A stretch of 64,000 bases of DNA, taken from the NCBI GenBank assembly GCA_964636965.1, contig CAZWST010000001.1, positions 1-64,000 of the forward strand. Direction: 5' to 3'. The DNA comes from CAG-582 sp964636965 (lineage in GTDB: Bacteria; Bacillota_I; Bacilli_A; RF39; UBA660). The translations under genes and the position numbers were made by a program. Shown here piece after piece: positions 17,257 to 25,753 of this stretch (within the stretch, counting starts at the first letter, position 1; each line of letters starts with the position of its first letter). The notes under the pieces were generated by a model. It worked only from the letters and a program-made list of their open reading frames with translations. It made no database searches and was not told the DNA's origin.

Positions 17257-18075
17257 ATGGATTTTGATGCATTAGTTAATCTTAAGCGTATAATTACTAG
17301 TGATATTGTAACTAATACCGATATAATGTTATTAAAATCGGCTATTAATAATAGAAACATAGATATTAATATATCAATTTCTAAAAACTTAGATTTACTT
17401 TCTACATCGGATATAAATAATCAAGAATTTTTGACTTATTTAGGAGAATTTATCGATTGTGATGATGAATTTTTAAATACTCCAATTTATATCTTGTTTT
17501 TATCACGTAGATGTTTTTATTCTTTAATATATGTATCTCTTTCAAAAGGATTTATGGATGAAGAAGTTTATATAGATATTATCAATCGTTTATTTATTCA
17601 AAAAAATGCCTTAGAGTCTTTAGAAGAAGATTCTGTATTTATTAAAGATATGATATCTAAAAAAGGTAAAATTAGTTTAGGTAATAAAGTTAATAAAGAC
17701 TTGTTAATTGAGTATGCTTTAAGAAATATAGATTTCCTAACTTCTTTATCTGATGAGTTATATTCAGTAGTTAATAAAAGCATTATCTTAAAATTATTTT
17801 CTTATGGATATATTAATTTTACGGATATTTATTATTATTCTGGAAATGATTCTCTAATGAAGATTTTTATTTATTCTTTATTGGATATGAAAGATTATTC
17901 TTATTTTCTATCACTTCTTAATGAAAAAAGTATAAGTATTGAAGTAATTCCTTATGTTGAGTCAGCAATATCTGAATATGAAGAAAATAATGAAACCAAT
18001 AAAAAAATGATTGAAATAATTTTAAGAAGAATAAAAATTCTTGAAAATAACGTAAACAAAGAGTTAAACCATTAA
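17257..18075 (+). CDS. Helical protein of unknown function, 272 aa
   Basis: I do not recognise it. It is soluble, rich in I, L, S, N and K, and reads as a series of amphipathic helices (YVSLSKGFMDEEVYIDIINR). No catalytic motif stands out. The true start is ATG 17257: the frame is open further upstream, but the consensus promoter at 17204-17232 lies inside that extension and GAAGGGG precedes this ATG. A terminator overlaps the stop codon. Its promoter matches that of the transglutaminase-like gene at 1814, so the two may be regulated alike. Confidence 0.65.
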   Translation: MDFDALVNLKRIITSDIVTNTDIMLLKSAINNRNIDINISISKNLDLLSTSDINNQEFLTYLGEFIDCDDEFLNTPIYILFLSRRCFYSLIYVSLSKGFMDEEVYIDIINRLFIQKNALESLEEDSVFIKDMISKKGKISLGNKVNKDLLIEYALRNIDFLTSLSDELYSVVNKSIILKLFSYGYINFTDIYYYSGNDSLMKIFIYSLLDMKDYSYFLSLLNEKSISIEVIPYVESAISEYEENNETNKKMIEIILRRIKILENNVNKELNH

Positions 18076-18100
18076 CAAAATGTTAATGGTTTTATTTTTT
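18069..18100 (+). terminator. Rho-independent terminator
   Basis: CCATTAAC / GTTAATGG stem (18069-18076 and 18082-18089) followed by TTTTATTTTTT; it includes the stop codon of the preceding gene. Confidence 0.8.
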
Positions 18101-18115
18101 TACACCTATAGTATA

Positions 18116-18124
18116 TGATAAAAT
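18116..18124 (+). promoter_or_regulatory. Extended -10 promoter (TGATAAAAT)
   Basis: TG (18116-18117), A, TAAAAT (18119-18124). It precedes the AGGTGA and ATG of the 43-residue gene. Confidence 0.55.
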
Positions 18125-18141
18125 TATCATAGGTGACGATT

Positions 18142-18273
18142 ATGGATGATAATGAAATTTCAGAAACATTTGATATATTAGAACAAATGGATGATCTTAT
18201 TGCTTCCTTAGAAGACACTAAAGAAGAGGTAACACTTGATTTAAATGATGAGGAGGATAAGACTAATGAGTAG
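18142..18273 (+). CDS. Small acidic protein, 43 aa
   Basis: ATG 18142 with AGGTGA at 18131-18136 opens a 43-codon frame ending TAG at 18271-18273. The product is strongly acidic and helical, with residues such as FDILEQMDDLIASLEDTKEE. It overlaps the next gene's start by 8 nt, and that gene's AGGAGG lies inside it, so the pair is translationally coupled. I know no family. Its good RBS, its promoter and the coupling argue for a real gene that either binds the 478-residue partner or regulates its translation. Confidence 0.65.
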   Translation: MDDNEISETFDILEQMDDLIASLEDTKEEVTLDLNDEEDKTNE

Positions 18274-19702
18274 TATTGAATCTTATAAAGAATTAATCAC
18301 GTCTATTAAGTCCATTGGTGTTGATAATGTATCTCCAAAAGATAAACAAGTATTGGTTGACCTTTTAAAAACTTTAAAATATATTGGTGAATTTAGATTA
18401 TTGAAACAATGTTATGATAAAGATAAAACAATAGATAGTCTAGTTCCTTTTATTGATAGTAAATTAATGGATTTAAAATCTAAGTTGAATGCATTAGATG
18501 AAAAGCTTGTTGAAACTGGTGAGTTAAGTGAGTTTGAAAAAATAAAAAATAGAGCTCTTACAGTAACATATAATCGATATGCTGAAATAAAAAAAGCAAT
18601 TCAAACTCGTAATTTTGATCACTATGTAGATTTTATGAATAATAACTTAAATAGTGCAACACAGATTATCGCGATATGCTCTAGTGTACTTGATCAAGCT
18701 AATGTTGATTATGCCAAAAGTTTTATTATAAATGGCAATGATAAAACAGCCGTTGATTTAATATATGATTTAAAGAATATGCCCGCTTTAGCACATGATT
18801 TAACTGTTTATTTTAATAGAAGAAGACATTATACAGTTGATAATGCAGAAAAGGTTCGTGCTGATGAGCAATTCATGGCATATTTAGATATAATAAAAAG
18901 TAATGAACAATTAGTTCGTGATTTTATGGAAGCTGTTCATATTATTGGAACTTCTGAAAATGATAAAGCAGTTGTAGTAAGAGAAAGATTATCTCACAAT
19001 AAAACGAGATTAGCTGAGTTAAATAAGAGCTTCTTATCTTCTTTAAAAAATACTAAAGAAATTGCCTATTTAGAGTCAGAAGTAGAGAAAGATGAATTTG
19101 AGTTAAGAAAAATAGTTAGCGCTAAAGAAAAGTTTGGATTTATTTTATCAGAACTTGATAAGATTGGTTTGCGTCCTTTTGCTGATCAATTTGTATCTCC
19201 AACAGCTAATATAGATGATTCTATTGAGCAAAGAGTAGTTAATTTTGTTAAAACATCAATGAGAAAAGATAGATTTGATATAAGAAGTGTTAAAGCTAAA
19301 ATAGAAGAAGAGATTAGATTATTAAATAGCCAAATAGTTCGTAAAGAAAGTATATTAGATGGATCTTTAAAAAATATAAGTTCTTATGGACAAGAATTAA
19401 TAAAGAAATATCCTGAAGAAACTGAACATATCTTAGATGTAGTAAATGGTAATGTTCAAGGTGAAGTAACTCCTATTTTTGCAGCTTATGCATTAAAAGC
19501 CTTAATGGATTCTAAATCACTTAAAGTTTCATCATTAAATGAAATAGTAAATGCTTATGATCAAAAAGGATTTAGTGCCTTAGTATCTAGTTATGAGGCA
19601 ATAGTTCAAAATACGGCTGTGAATGTTAAAGAAGCTATTGGTGAAGTAACAAGTAGAGCTATTTTTGATACATCATCTTTTGAGCAACTTAAAATTAAGT
19701 AA
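18266..19702 (+). CDS. Long helical protein of unknown function, 478 aa
   Basis: The sequence is almost wholly predicted helix with coiled-coil stretches (for example around residues 60-100 and 250-290). There are no membrane segments, signal peptide or nucleotide-binding motifs. I set the start at ATG 18266 because AGGAGG (18250-18255) lies at ideal distance; in-frame codons further upstream have no RBS. It is coupled to the 43-residue acidic gene. A structural or scaffolding role is a guess. Confidence 0.65.
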   Translation: MSSIESYKELITSIKSIGVDNVSPKDKQVLVDLLKTLKYIGEFRLLKQCYDKDKTIDSLVPFIDSKLMDLKSKLNALDEKLVETGELSEFEKIKNRALTVTYNRYAEIKKAIQTRNFDHYVDFMNNNLNSATQIIAICSSVLDQANVDYAKSFIINGNDKTAVDLIYDLKNMPALAHDLTVYFNRRRHYTVDNAEKVRADEQFMAYLDIIKSNEQLVRDFMEAVHIIGTSENDKAVVVRERLSHNKTRLAELNKSFLSSLKNTKEIAYLESEVEKDEFELRKIVSAKEKFGFILSELDKIGLRPFADQFVSPTANIDDSIEQRVVNFVKTSMRKDRFDIRSVKAKIEEEIRLLNSQIVRKESILDGSLKNISSYGQELIKKYPEETEHILDVVNGNVQGEVTPIFAAYALKALMDSKSLKVSSLNEIVNAYDQKGFSALVSSYEAIVQNTAVNVKEAIGEVTSRAIFDTSSFEQLKIK

Positions 19703-19723
19703 GAAAAAAATCTTACTTTTTTT
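19697..19723 (+). terminator. Rho-independent terminator
   Basis: AAGTAAGA / TCTTACTT stem (19697-19704 and 19711-19718) and a T run. Confidence 0.8.
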
Positions 19724-19745
19724 ATTACCTTGATTAAGAATTTTG

Positions 19746-19754
19746 TGATATAAT
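19746..19754 (+). promoter_or_regulatory. Extended -10 promoter (TGATATAAT)
   Basis: TGA-TATAAT upstream of the 74-residue alpha-CTD-like gene. A TTGATT 13 nt further upstream is too close to serve as a normal -35. Confidence 0.65.
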
Positions 19755-19787
19755 ATTATTGAAATTAATTTTGGGGATGGTGTAACT

Positions 19788-20012
19788 ATGCAGAAGAAAA
19801 ATATATATATAGAAAAAAATATTGAAATACTTGATTTAGATAAGCCAATCGTAGATATACTTAAACAAAATGAAATTTTAACTATTGAAAATCTATGGAT
19901 ATTAAATAGAAAAAAGTTAAAAGAACTTGGACTTAAAGATAATGAAATAAAGCAGATAACAATTAAATTACAATTGTTAGGACTTGACCTAAATAAAAGA
20001 GTGTATAATTAA
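19788..20012 (+). CDS. Free-standing RNA polymerase alpha-CTD-like (helix-hairpin-helix) mini-protein, 74 aa
   Basis: Residues about 10-70 match the C-terminal domain of RpoA in pattern. An entry strand-like IEILDLD is followed by a helix with ILKQNEILTIENLWIL, corresponding to the L-I-T-V-E-L helix pair, then LKELGLKDNEIKQITIKLQL-LGL, corresponding to the final helix and the G-L ending. In RpoA this domain binds DNA and activators. Here it is not attached to a polymerase subunit. The gene has its own extended -10 promoter and terminator. It could also be a SAM-like or other HhH domain; the pattern match is good but short. Confidence 0.6.
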   Translation: MQKKNIYIEKNIEILDLDKPIVDILKQNEILTIENLWILNRKKLKELGLKDNEIKQITIKLQLLGLDLNKRVYN

Positions 20013-20025
20013 CTCTTTTTTTCTT
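19995..20025 (+). terminator. Rho-independent terminator
   Basis: AAAAGAGT pairs with ACTCTTTT (19995-20002 and 20012-20019) and is followed by more T. Confidence 0.75.
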
Positions 20026-20043
20026 TTATTGTAAATAAATTAA

Positions 20044-20052
20044 TGATATAAT
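20044..20052 (+). promoter_or_regulatory. Extended -10 promoter (TGATATAAT)
   Basis: TGA-TATAAT with AGGTGA and ATG 20084 downstream. Confidence 0.65.
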
Positions 20053-20083
20053 ATTCTTATAATAAGGTAATCTAGGTGATTAT

Positions 20084-22444
20084 ATGGAATTAAATAAATT
20101 TAGAAATAGTACTAAGGTTGAATTTAATGAGAATTTAATTGAATCTATTCTTGGGGATTTTATTAAGTCTAATCTTCCTTTTTACAATCAAAGAACTTCT
20201 TTAATGTCTTGTATAGAACTTGACCCTTTTGTTTCGGGAAAAGTAGATGCTTTAGAAAATGAAGAATTCATGAATGAGATGATGCTTAATATGTGTTATG
20301 ATCAGTGTCATGGTAAAGATGAATTTAATAAACTTGATAAGAATAATCAAGTAAAGATGGGTAGTATATTTTATAAGAGAATAAAGAAACAAATATTTGA
20401 GTGCGGTCAAGTAGTTTATGACATGTCTGGTGTTAATCAAGAAGATGATTATAAAGACATGGAACATGAATTTATAATTAAAGTTAATGCAGGAGATTTT
20501 ATTTATGCATTAAATAGCCTTTATAGACATTTACGTGCATGTGGTCTTGATAATATTAGAATAGTTACACCTTCTACAAGATTTATTTGTGCAGGCTATA
20601 ACGCTCCAATTAAGATTAGATGTAACTCAGAACATCTAGAAGAAACATTAAAGTTTTTAGATGAAATGGAAGATGAACTAATCAATATTGTTTTACCTGT
20701 TCATCCAATATATCATGTTTCCTATGCTTGGTATGGTTATGAACAAGTAAGAAGTGATGGGATTACTTCACCTTCGGTTTTAACAAATGCTATATATGAT
20801 GCTATAAAAGATGTTGTGGAAGACTATATTAAAGATGACTACCTAATGTCTGATGGTACTTTATGTCGTGAATTTTATCAAGAATATAATAATAAACATG
20901 TAGCTTTGAGAGTATTACTTAATGAAATGTTAACTCAAGATTATGACTATACTTTAAATAGTATTGCTGCTGCAACAGAAATTAAACTTAGTCGTTGGAA
21001 TATAGATAAAAATGATTGTTTAAGATATGCAGAAGTTAATGAAAAGTTAAATGAATTATTTGGGGAAGTCTTAAGTGATGATGAATATCGTGAGTTAAAA
21101 GCTAAAGAAGCGCTTGAGGCTAAAAAAAACGAATTAAAAGAACAAATAGAGGATAATGATGTCATAAGAAGAATTTCTGATAATACGGGTATAGCCGCAG
21201 GAAATCAAGAAAGAGCCGATTTTGTTAATATGGATTACATGTCCATGCTAGGCGGAGCATTTAATAATGTTTTAAGTGGAGAAAATCCTCAAAGCATTTC
21301 TGATGGTCTAAAAATAATAGAAGATTACAAAGATTTGGAAAGACAAGAAAAAATTGGATTTGATCAAGATTTAATTGGTGATGAACCTGTTAATAGTCAA
21401 AGTAATTTAGAGAGTGTATCAAGAGGAATAGATCTTGCAATAAAAGCTATAGAAGAAGCTGAACAAAGAGAAATGGAAGCAAACAATAGGTCTTTATCAT
21501 CAGATTTAGACTTAATTGATATTTCTGGTGGAGCTACTCCTAAAGTTGATCAAAGTAAGGTTGTTAATATACCTGTTGGAGAATCAAGCAACCTAAATTC
21601 TTTTGCCTCTGGTAAAACTGAAGTTTTAACAGATGATATTGAAACGGTTAAAGGAATTCTTGCAAGTGAAAATAAAGGTGATTCTAAGGGTAAGCCTGAA
21701 AGAGTAAACCCAGATTCTTACTGTTTAGATTATATAACTGAAGACGGTGTTTTAATTCCAGATTTAAAAGATGTATCTTATCGTGGCAATAACTTAGTTG
21801 AAGCTTTAAAAGATGGTGGAAATCAAACTTCACTTGATAATATTAAGGCAATAGCTAGTCATTTTGGATTAACTGACTATGAGGGTACAAAAGAACAAAA
21901 TAATATGTTACTTGATATCTTAAGACACTTAGATAACTATGAAATGGATGGTACCGTTAAAGGTACTGGAGTAAAAGCTTTTGCTTCAAATAATTCAAAT
22001 AATCAAAGTCAAGTTTCAGAAGAGGTAAGTGAACCTCAAAATATTATAATTGAAGATGCTACTAAGAAAGATGAAGAAGAGGCTCCACAAGAACAAATTC
22101 AATTAACTGTAACTCCTTTAGATATTGAGTATAATGAAAAATTCAGAGATTCATATAAGTATAAGTATTCTCAATATGTTAAGGATACTAAAATACTTGA
22201 TACCCCTGTTGCTGGTACAGATTATACTGTTTTAGATTACTTTATGCATTTTGATTTATATAGTTACTATAAATCTGATTCAGTATTTGTATTACATGAA
22301 GATGGTATAAAAGTAAATGGTTTTTATTTCACAATGAATTATTTAATTCCATACTTAACAAACTATGGACCTGAAGATTTAAATGTTATTATGTCTTACT
22401 TTGTTGAAGAAATATTACCTCCGGAAAAACAACCAAAGAGATAA
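20084..22444 (+). CDS. Large soluble protein of unknown function, 786 aa
   Basis: I do not recognise any family. The N-terminal 320 residues look globular, with a mixed region (GLDNIRIVTPSTRFICAGYN) and aromatic-rich stretches (HPIYHVSYAWYGYEQ). Residues about 340-530 are charged and helical or disordered, rich in E, K, N and S. A smaller globular part sits near 545-640 and a last one near 690-786 (VLDYFMHFDLYSYYKSDSVF). No membrane helix, signal, Walker or metal motif is visible. It is flanked by its own promoter and a terminator. Confidence 0.6.
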   Translation: MELNKFRNSTKVEFNENLIESILGDFIKSNLPFYNQRTSLMSCIELDPFVSGKVDALENEEFMNEMMLNMCYDQCHGKDEFNKLDKNNQVKMGSIFYKRIKKQIFECGQVVYDMSGVNQEDDYKDMEHEFIIKVNAGDFIYALNSLYRHLRACGLDNIRIVTPSTRFICAGYNAPIKIRCNSEHLEETLKFLDEMEDELINIVLPVHPIYHVSYAWYGYEQVRSDGITSPSVLTNAIYDAIKDVVEDYIKDDYLMSDGTLCREFYQEYNNKHVALRVLLNEMLTQDYDYTLNSIAAATEIKLSRWNIDKNDCLRYAEVNEKLNELFGEVLSDDEYRELKAKEALEAKKNELKEQIEDNDVIRRISDNTGIAAGNQERADFVNMDYMSMLGGAFNNVLSGENPQSISDGLKIIEDYKDLERQEKIGFDQDLIGDEPVNSQSNLESVSRGIDLAIKAIEEAEQREMEANNRSLSSDLDLIDISGGATPKVDQSKVVNIPVGESSNLNSFASGKTEVLTDDIETVKGILASENKGDSKGKPERVNPDSYCLDYITEDGVLIPDLKDVSYRGNNLVEALKDGGNQTSLDNIKAIASHFGLTDYEGTKEQNNMLLDILRHLDNYEMDGTVKGTGVKAFASNNSNNQSQVSEEVSEPQNIIIEDATKKDEEEAPQEQIQLTVTPLDIEYNEKFRDSYKYKYSQYVKDTKILDTPVAGTDYTVLDYFMHFDLYSYYKSDSVFVLHEDGIKVNGFYFTMNYLIPYLTNYGPEDLNVIMSYFVEEILPPEKQPKR

Positions 22445-22465
22445 AAGGATACTTGTATCCTTTTT
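22443..22465 (+). terminator. Rho-independent terminator
   Basis: The arms AAAAGGATAC and GTATCCTTTT are separated by TT (22443-22464), with a further T at 22465, so the innermost pairs must open to form the loop. Confidence 0.8.
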
Positions 22466-22469
22466 ATTA

Positions 22470-22478
22470 TGTTATAAT
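22470..22478 (+). promoter_or_regulatory. Extended -10 promoter (TGTTATAAT)
   Basis: TGT-TATAAT upstream of the UDG-like gene; AGGTGA follows at 22485-22490. Confidence 0.65.
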
Positions 22479-22494
22479 TTTATCAGGTGATATT

Positions 22495-23154
22495 ATGAAG
22501 TATAAGACAATGGATGAATTATACAAAATATATGATAGAATGCAAAAAAGGTATGGAGATAAGAATTTAAATTCTATTTATAATGGAGGATGTATAGATA
22601 ATCCAGATATTTGTTTTGTTTTTATGAATCCAACTAGAAGGAATATTGCTGCTGATAAAAGTTGGACTGGCCCTAAACATCCTTGGATTGGAACAAAAAA
22701 TATTTGGACTTTATTTCATGATCTTGATTTAATTGATGATGATATTTTTAAAGAGATTAGAAAGAGAAAAGGAAATGAATGGAATCCGGAGTTTGCAAAT
22801 TTGGTATATGACAATGTAAAAAAGCATAAATTTTTTATTACTAATTTAGGAAAATGTACACAAGTAGATGCAAGGGCGTTACCTGATAAAGTATTTTTGG
22901 AATATAAAAAATATCTAGAATACGAATTTAATATAATAAATCCTAAAGCAATAGTGTTATTTGGTAATCAAGTTAGTTCAATCATGTTAGATGAAAAGAT
23001 TTCAGTATCTAATGTTAGAAAGAAAAAGTTTGTAAGAAATATTAATGGGCAAGATTTTAACTTTTATTCAGTTTATTATCCAGTTGGTAATGGTTTTTTT
23101 AATGTAGATAAAGCAATTGAAGACATCAAGTGGATAATGAGTCAAGCAAAATAA
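22495..23154 (+). CDS. Uracil-DNA glycosylase superfamily-like protein
   Basis: The order of motifs fits the UDG fold: a first active-site loop CFVFMNPTRRN resembling GINPG or GMNPG types, a central FITNLGKCT, the core strand KAIVLFGNQV and a late loop YYPVGNGFF in place of the usual HPS motif. UDG-type proteins excise uracil or related damaged bases from DNA. The histidine of the last loop is absent, so activity and substrate are uncertain. ATG 22495 is chosen for its AGGTGA; an upstream in-frame ATG lies inside the preceding terminator. A second UDG-like gene lies at 26502. Confidence 0.65.
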   Translation: MKYKTMDELYKIYDRMQKRYGDKNLNSIYNGGCIDNPDICFVFMNPTRRNIAADKSWTGPKHPWIGTKNIWTLFHDLDLIDDDIFKEIRKRKGNEWNPEFANLVYDNVKKHKFFITNLGKCTQVDARALPDKVFLEYKKYLEYEFNIINPKAIVLFGNQVSSIMLDEKISVSNVRKKKFVRNINGQDFNFYSVYYPVGNGFFNVDKAIEDIKWIMSQAK

Positions 23155-23163
23155 CCAGATTTG

Positions 23164-23172
23164 TGGTATAAT
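23164..23172 (+). promoter_or_regulatory. Extended -10 promoter (TGGTATAAT)
   Basis: TGG-TATAAT just after the stop codon of the UDG-like gene. Confidence 0.65.
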
Positions 23173-23202
23173 AGCATCATTAATTTTTTAGGGGATGAAG
23201 AT

Positions 23203-24279
23203 ATGACTAATATTAATATAAAGTCTAAAGAAGATTTAGAACTTTTTAATCAAATATTAAATGACAATATAGCAATGTTATTTGGTGATAATGATGTTGT
23301 TATAAAAAATCTATTTAAAGAAAAAGTAATGGAAAGATTAGAAAGCGTTGAGATACATGGCTGGGACTATAAAGATAATGATATAAATGAATCGGTTCAT
23401 GGTTTGACTAAGTTTTCGGATAATGGGTATACCAGTATAAAAATGTATGGATTAGATCACTTTGATGGAGATAAAAAGCATATTGATTTAATATATTCTC
23501 ATGAATTATGGCATGCTTTAATGGTTATTTTTAATCATGTATATGGTTCATCTTTTAAAAGATCTGCCGATTTAGAAGGATATAAATATGATGTAAGCAA
23601 TTATTCGGGATTCTTTAAATGTGATGATGATGGTTATGAACGAACTTCCGGGTATTATATGACGGATAATTTATGTCAGCTACTTGCGTTAGCTATTGTA
23701 AAAAAGAAGAATAATGATGACTTTATCATAGATGATTTATTTAAATATAGTATTGATGATGAATTACTTACATCTCCCGTAGATGATTTAATTACATTCT
23801 TTCAAATGTTTACTTCTGCATTTAGTTTAACTAGTGATGAGTGGATGTCTAAAAACTATCAGCTTCATAAGGGAATACTGGAATCAACTGTTAATAAAAC
23901 AAACATTTTACCTAATAATATTTTTATTACAGAAAGTATGAGAAATCCAATAGCTATCATGGATGAATTTAATAAATATGTAACTCATACTTCATATTTA
24001 GCTTTATTATCTCAAATTGATCGTCTTTATGATAAATATCTAAGAGCTGGAGTACTTGATGCAAGAGGTTTTATGCAAGTAACTTCTATATTAAGTGAAT
24101 TTGTAAATAAAAGATTATATGATTACGCGATGAAATCATTATTAAGTGAAGATGAGTACAAATCCTTAATTGATAATTTCAATCAATTACGCAAGTCATT
24201 TATGAAAGAAATTAAGGTGTATAAAGTAACTAATGCCAAGAAAAAGTTCAAAAAAGCAGTAAAAAAGTTATTAAAGTAA
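23203..24279 (+). CDS. Zincin-like protein with HExxH motif, 358 aa
   Basis: Residues 95-110 read DLIYSHELWHALMVIF, a hydrophobic helix with HELWH (100-104), the zinc-binding signature of zincin metallopeptidases. A third ligand could come from the acidic stretch downstream (SADLEGYKYD). There is no signal peptide, so it would act in the cytoplasm. The C-terminal 50 residues are basic and helical. The start at 23203 follows GGGGATGAAG; the open frame extends upstream through the promoter. I cannot place it in a known peptidase family. The next gene has a related motif with glutamate changed to glutamine. Confidence 0.6.
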   Translation: MTNINIKSKEDLELFNQILNDNIAMLFGDNDVVIKNLFKEKVMERLESVEIHGWDYKDNDINESVHGLTKFSDNGYTSIKMYGLDHFDGDKKHIDLIYSHELWHALMVIFNHVYGSSFKRSADLEGYKYDVSNYSGFFKCDDDGYERTSGYYMTDNLCQLLALAIVKKKNNDDFIIDDLFKYSIDDELLTSPVDDLITFFQMFTSAFSLTSDEWMSKNYQLHKGILESTVNKTNILPNNIFITESMRNPIAIMDEFNKYVTHTSYLALLSQIDRLYDKYLRAGVLDARGFMQVTSILSEFVNKRLYDYAMKSLLSEDEYKSLIDNFNQLRKSFMKEIKVYKVTNAKKKFKKAVKKLLK

Positions 24280-24309
24280 GAATAATATAAGATTTATTCT
24301 TATTTTTTT
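24277..24309 (+). terminator. Rho-independent terminator
   Basis: TAAGAATAA / TTATTCTTA stem (24277-24285 and 24294-24302) with a T run. Confidence 0.8.
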
Positions 24310-24317
24310 GATATAAT
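24309..24317 (+). promoter_or_regulatory. Extended -10 promoter (TGATATAAT)
   Basis: TGA-TATAAT immediately after the terminator T run; AGGTGA at 24324-24329 follows. Confidence 0.65.
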
Positions 24318-24334
24318 TAAAATAGGTGAATTGT

Positions 24335-25711
24335 ATGGCAAGTATAAGTAATGATTATTTCACTATTCAGTGTAGGGAAGAATATAAACCATATCTTGAT
24401 ACTATTTTAGAGATGGTTTCTAAAAAAGGAGAAGAAGTTAGAAGATTTTTTACGTGTTCTGACTATCGACCTGTAAAGGTTACTTTATTTGATGATTTAG
24501 AAGATTTAAAAGATGAAGCAACAAAGACTAAGAAAAGATTTGAAGATTATGCTGAAGGGTCTTTTTCAAATAAAGGTATAGGTGTATATGTAAAAGATAC
24601 ATTAAATAATAACAATTTAATTTATGTTGTTAATAGAATTGTTCATCAATACAGCCATATAATATATGCATCAGTTTGTAAGGAAGAAGATGGTCATGCT
24701 TTATGGTTAGATGAAGGTATTGCACAAACATTATCTGGTGAAAGATCATCTTTACAAAATAGTAATGAAAAAAGTAAAAGTGCTTTTTTAAGTAGAATAG
24801 TATGTCGAAGAAAAGAAATACCTAAACTTGAATATTTAAATACTGAAGGTAATGGTAAATATTCAATTGAGTCACCAAGATATTCTGGCTATTTACTATG
24901 TTATTTTATGGTAAATTATTTATTATCTTCTAAAGTCCCTGGTAATATACCAATTAAAGATGATTATCTATTATTGGATAAATCTATTAATATTTGTGAA
25001 AAACCTGCAGCAATAAAAAAATATGAAGAGAAAAATGTTCCATTAAGAAATAGATATAATTTTAATTTATTATTAACTGATCCAGAGTATAGAAAAAAAG
25101 TAGAAGAAACTTTAGTAGTTAGAACTATTAATTATTTTGGTTCTAATTTAGGTGTTAAAATGTCTTCTGCTTCTTATAGGCATGTTAAAACTCCTCAAGA
25201 TATACTTGATTATATGTATACTAATTTTGCCTATGGATGGTATGATGAAAAAAATGAACTACATAAAAATCCATTTGATTTTGAAAAGCGATATCGTGTT
25301 TCTTCATTCAAAGAAATATTAAAAACTTCTTATGGAACTAAACTAGAATATGCTAAATTTATTCTAGTTACATTAAAAAGACTTGGTTTTCAAGCTTCGA
25401 TATTATTTAATGAGAGCATTGATGAACTAGATCATGTTAAATTAGAACCAGCTGTTGTGTATTTAGGTAGAAATAATCAGTTTTATCTTGTATGTGTTCC
25501 TTCTTCTAAATATGAGGGAATTCATAAATTTTCTTCATTTAAAGATTTGTTAAAAGGGTATATTTCTTCGATGGAAGAAGGAGATATACTTTATGAAAGT
25601 CTTGATATACCTGATGGTTTAACTTATCAAGAACTAGTTGATTATGTATCAACTTCAGATAAAATATATGAAGTTCCTAAAAATAATAATAATGATTTAA
25701 GTAAGTGCTAA
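24335..25711 (+). CDS. Two-domain protein: gluzincin-like (HQxxH) plus transglutaminase-like (Cys to Lys), probable pseudoenzyme
   Basis: Residues about 95-135 carry RIVHQYSHIIY and ALWLDEGIAQ, the two helices of a gluzincin peptidase with the third ligand glutamate 127. The catalytic glutamate is glutamine (HQYSH, residues 104-108). Residues about 280-400 look like a transglutaminase-like domain, but the cysteine helix reads SYGTKLEYAKFIL, with lysine 336 where related domains have cysteine. Both domains would then bind but not cut. No signal peptide. ATG 24335 is supported by AGGTGA. It follows a gene with an intact HExxH. Confidence 0.6.
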   Translation: MASISNDYFTIQCREEYKPYLDTILEMVSKKGEEVRRFFTCSDYRPVKVTLFDDLEDLKDEATKTKKRFEDYAEGSFSNKGIGVYVKDTLNNNNLIYVVNRIVHQYSHIIYASVCKEEDGHALWLDEGIAQTLSGERSSLQNSNEKSKSAFLSRIVCRRKEIPKLEYLNTEGNGKYSIESPRYSGYLLCYFMVNYLLSSKVPGNIPIKDDYLLLDKSINICEKPAAIKKYEEKNVPLRNRYNFNLLLTDPEYRKKVEETLVVRTINYFGSNLGVKMSSASYRHVKTPQDILDYMYTNFAYGWYDEKNELHKNPFDFEKRYRVSSFKEILKTSYGTKLEYAKFILVTLKRLGFQASILFNESIDELDHVKLEPAVVYLGRNNQFYLVCVPSSKYEGIHKFSSFKDLLKGYISSMEEGDILYESLDIPDGLTYQELVDYVSTSDKIYEVPKNNNNDLSKC

Positions 25712-25727
25712 AAAAGCACTTATTTTT
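25703..25727 (+). terminator. Rho-independent terminator
   Basis: AAGTGCT / AGCACTT stem (25703-25709 and 25715-25721) followed by TATTTTT, overlapping the stop codon. Confidence 0.8.
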
Positions 25728-25728
25728 A

Positions 25729-25737
25729 TGGTATAAT
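25729..25737 (+). promoter_or_regulatory. Extended -10 promoter of the glycosylase / PurZ-like operon
   Basis: TGG-TATAAT, then AGGTGA and ATG 25754. No other promoter is evident before 29222. Confidence 0.65.
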
Positions 25738-25753
25738 TTTATTAGGTGATAGT

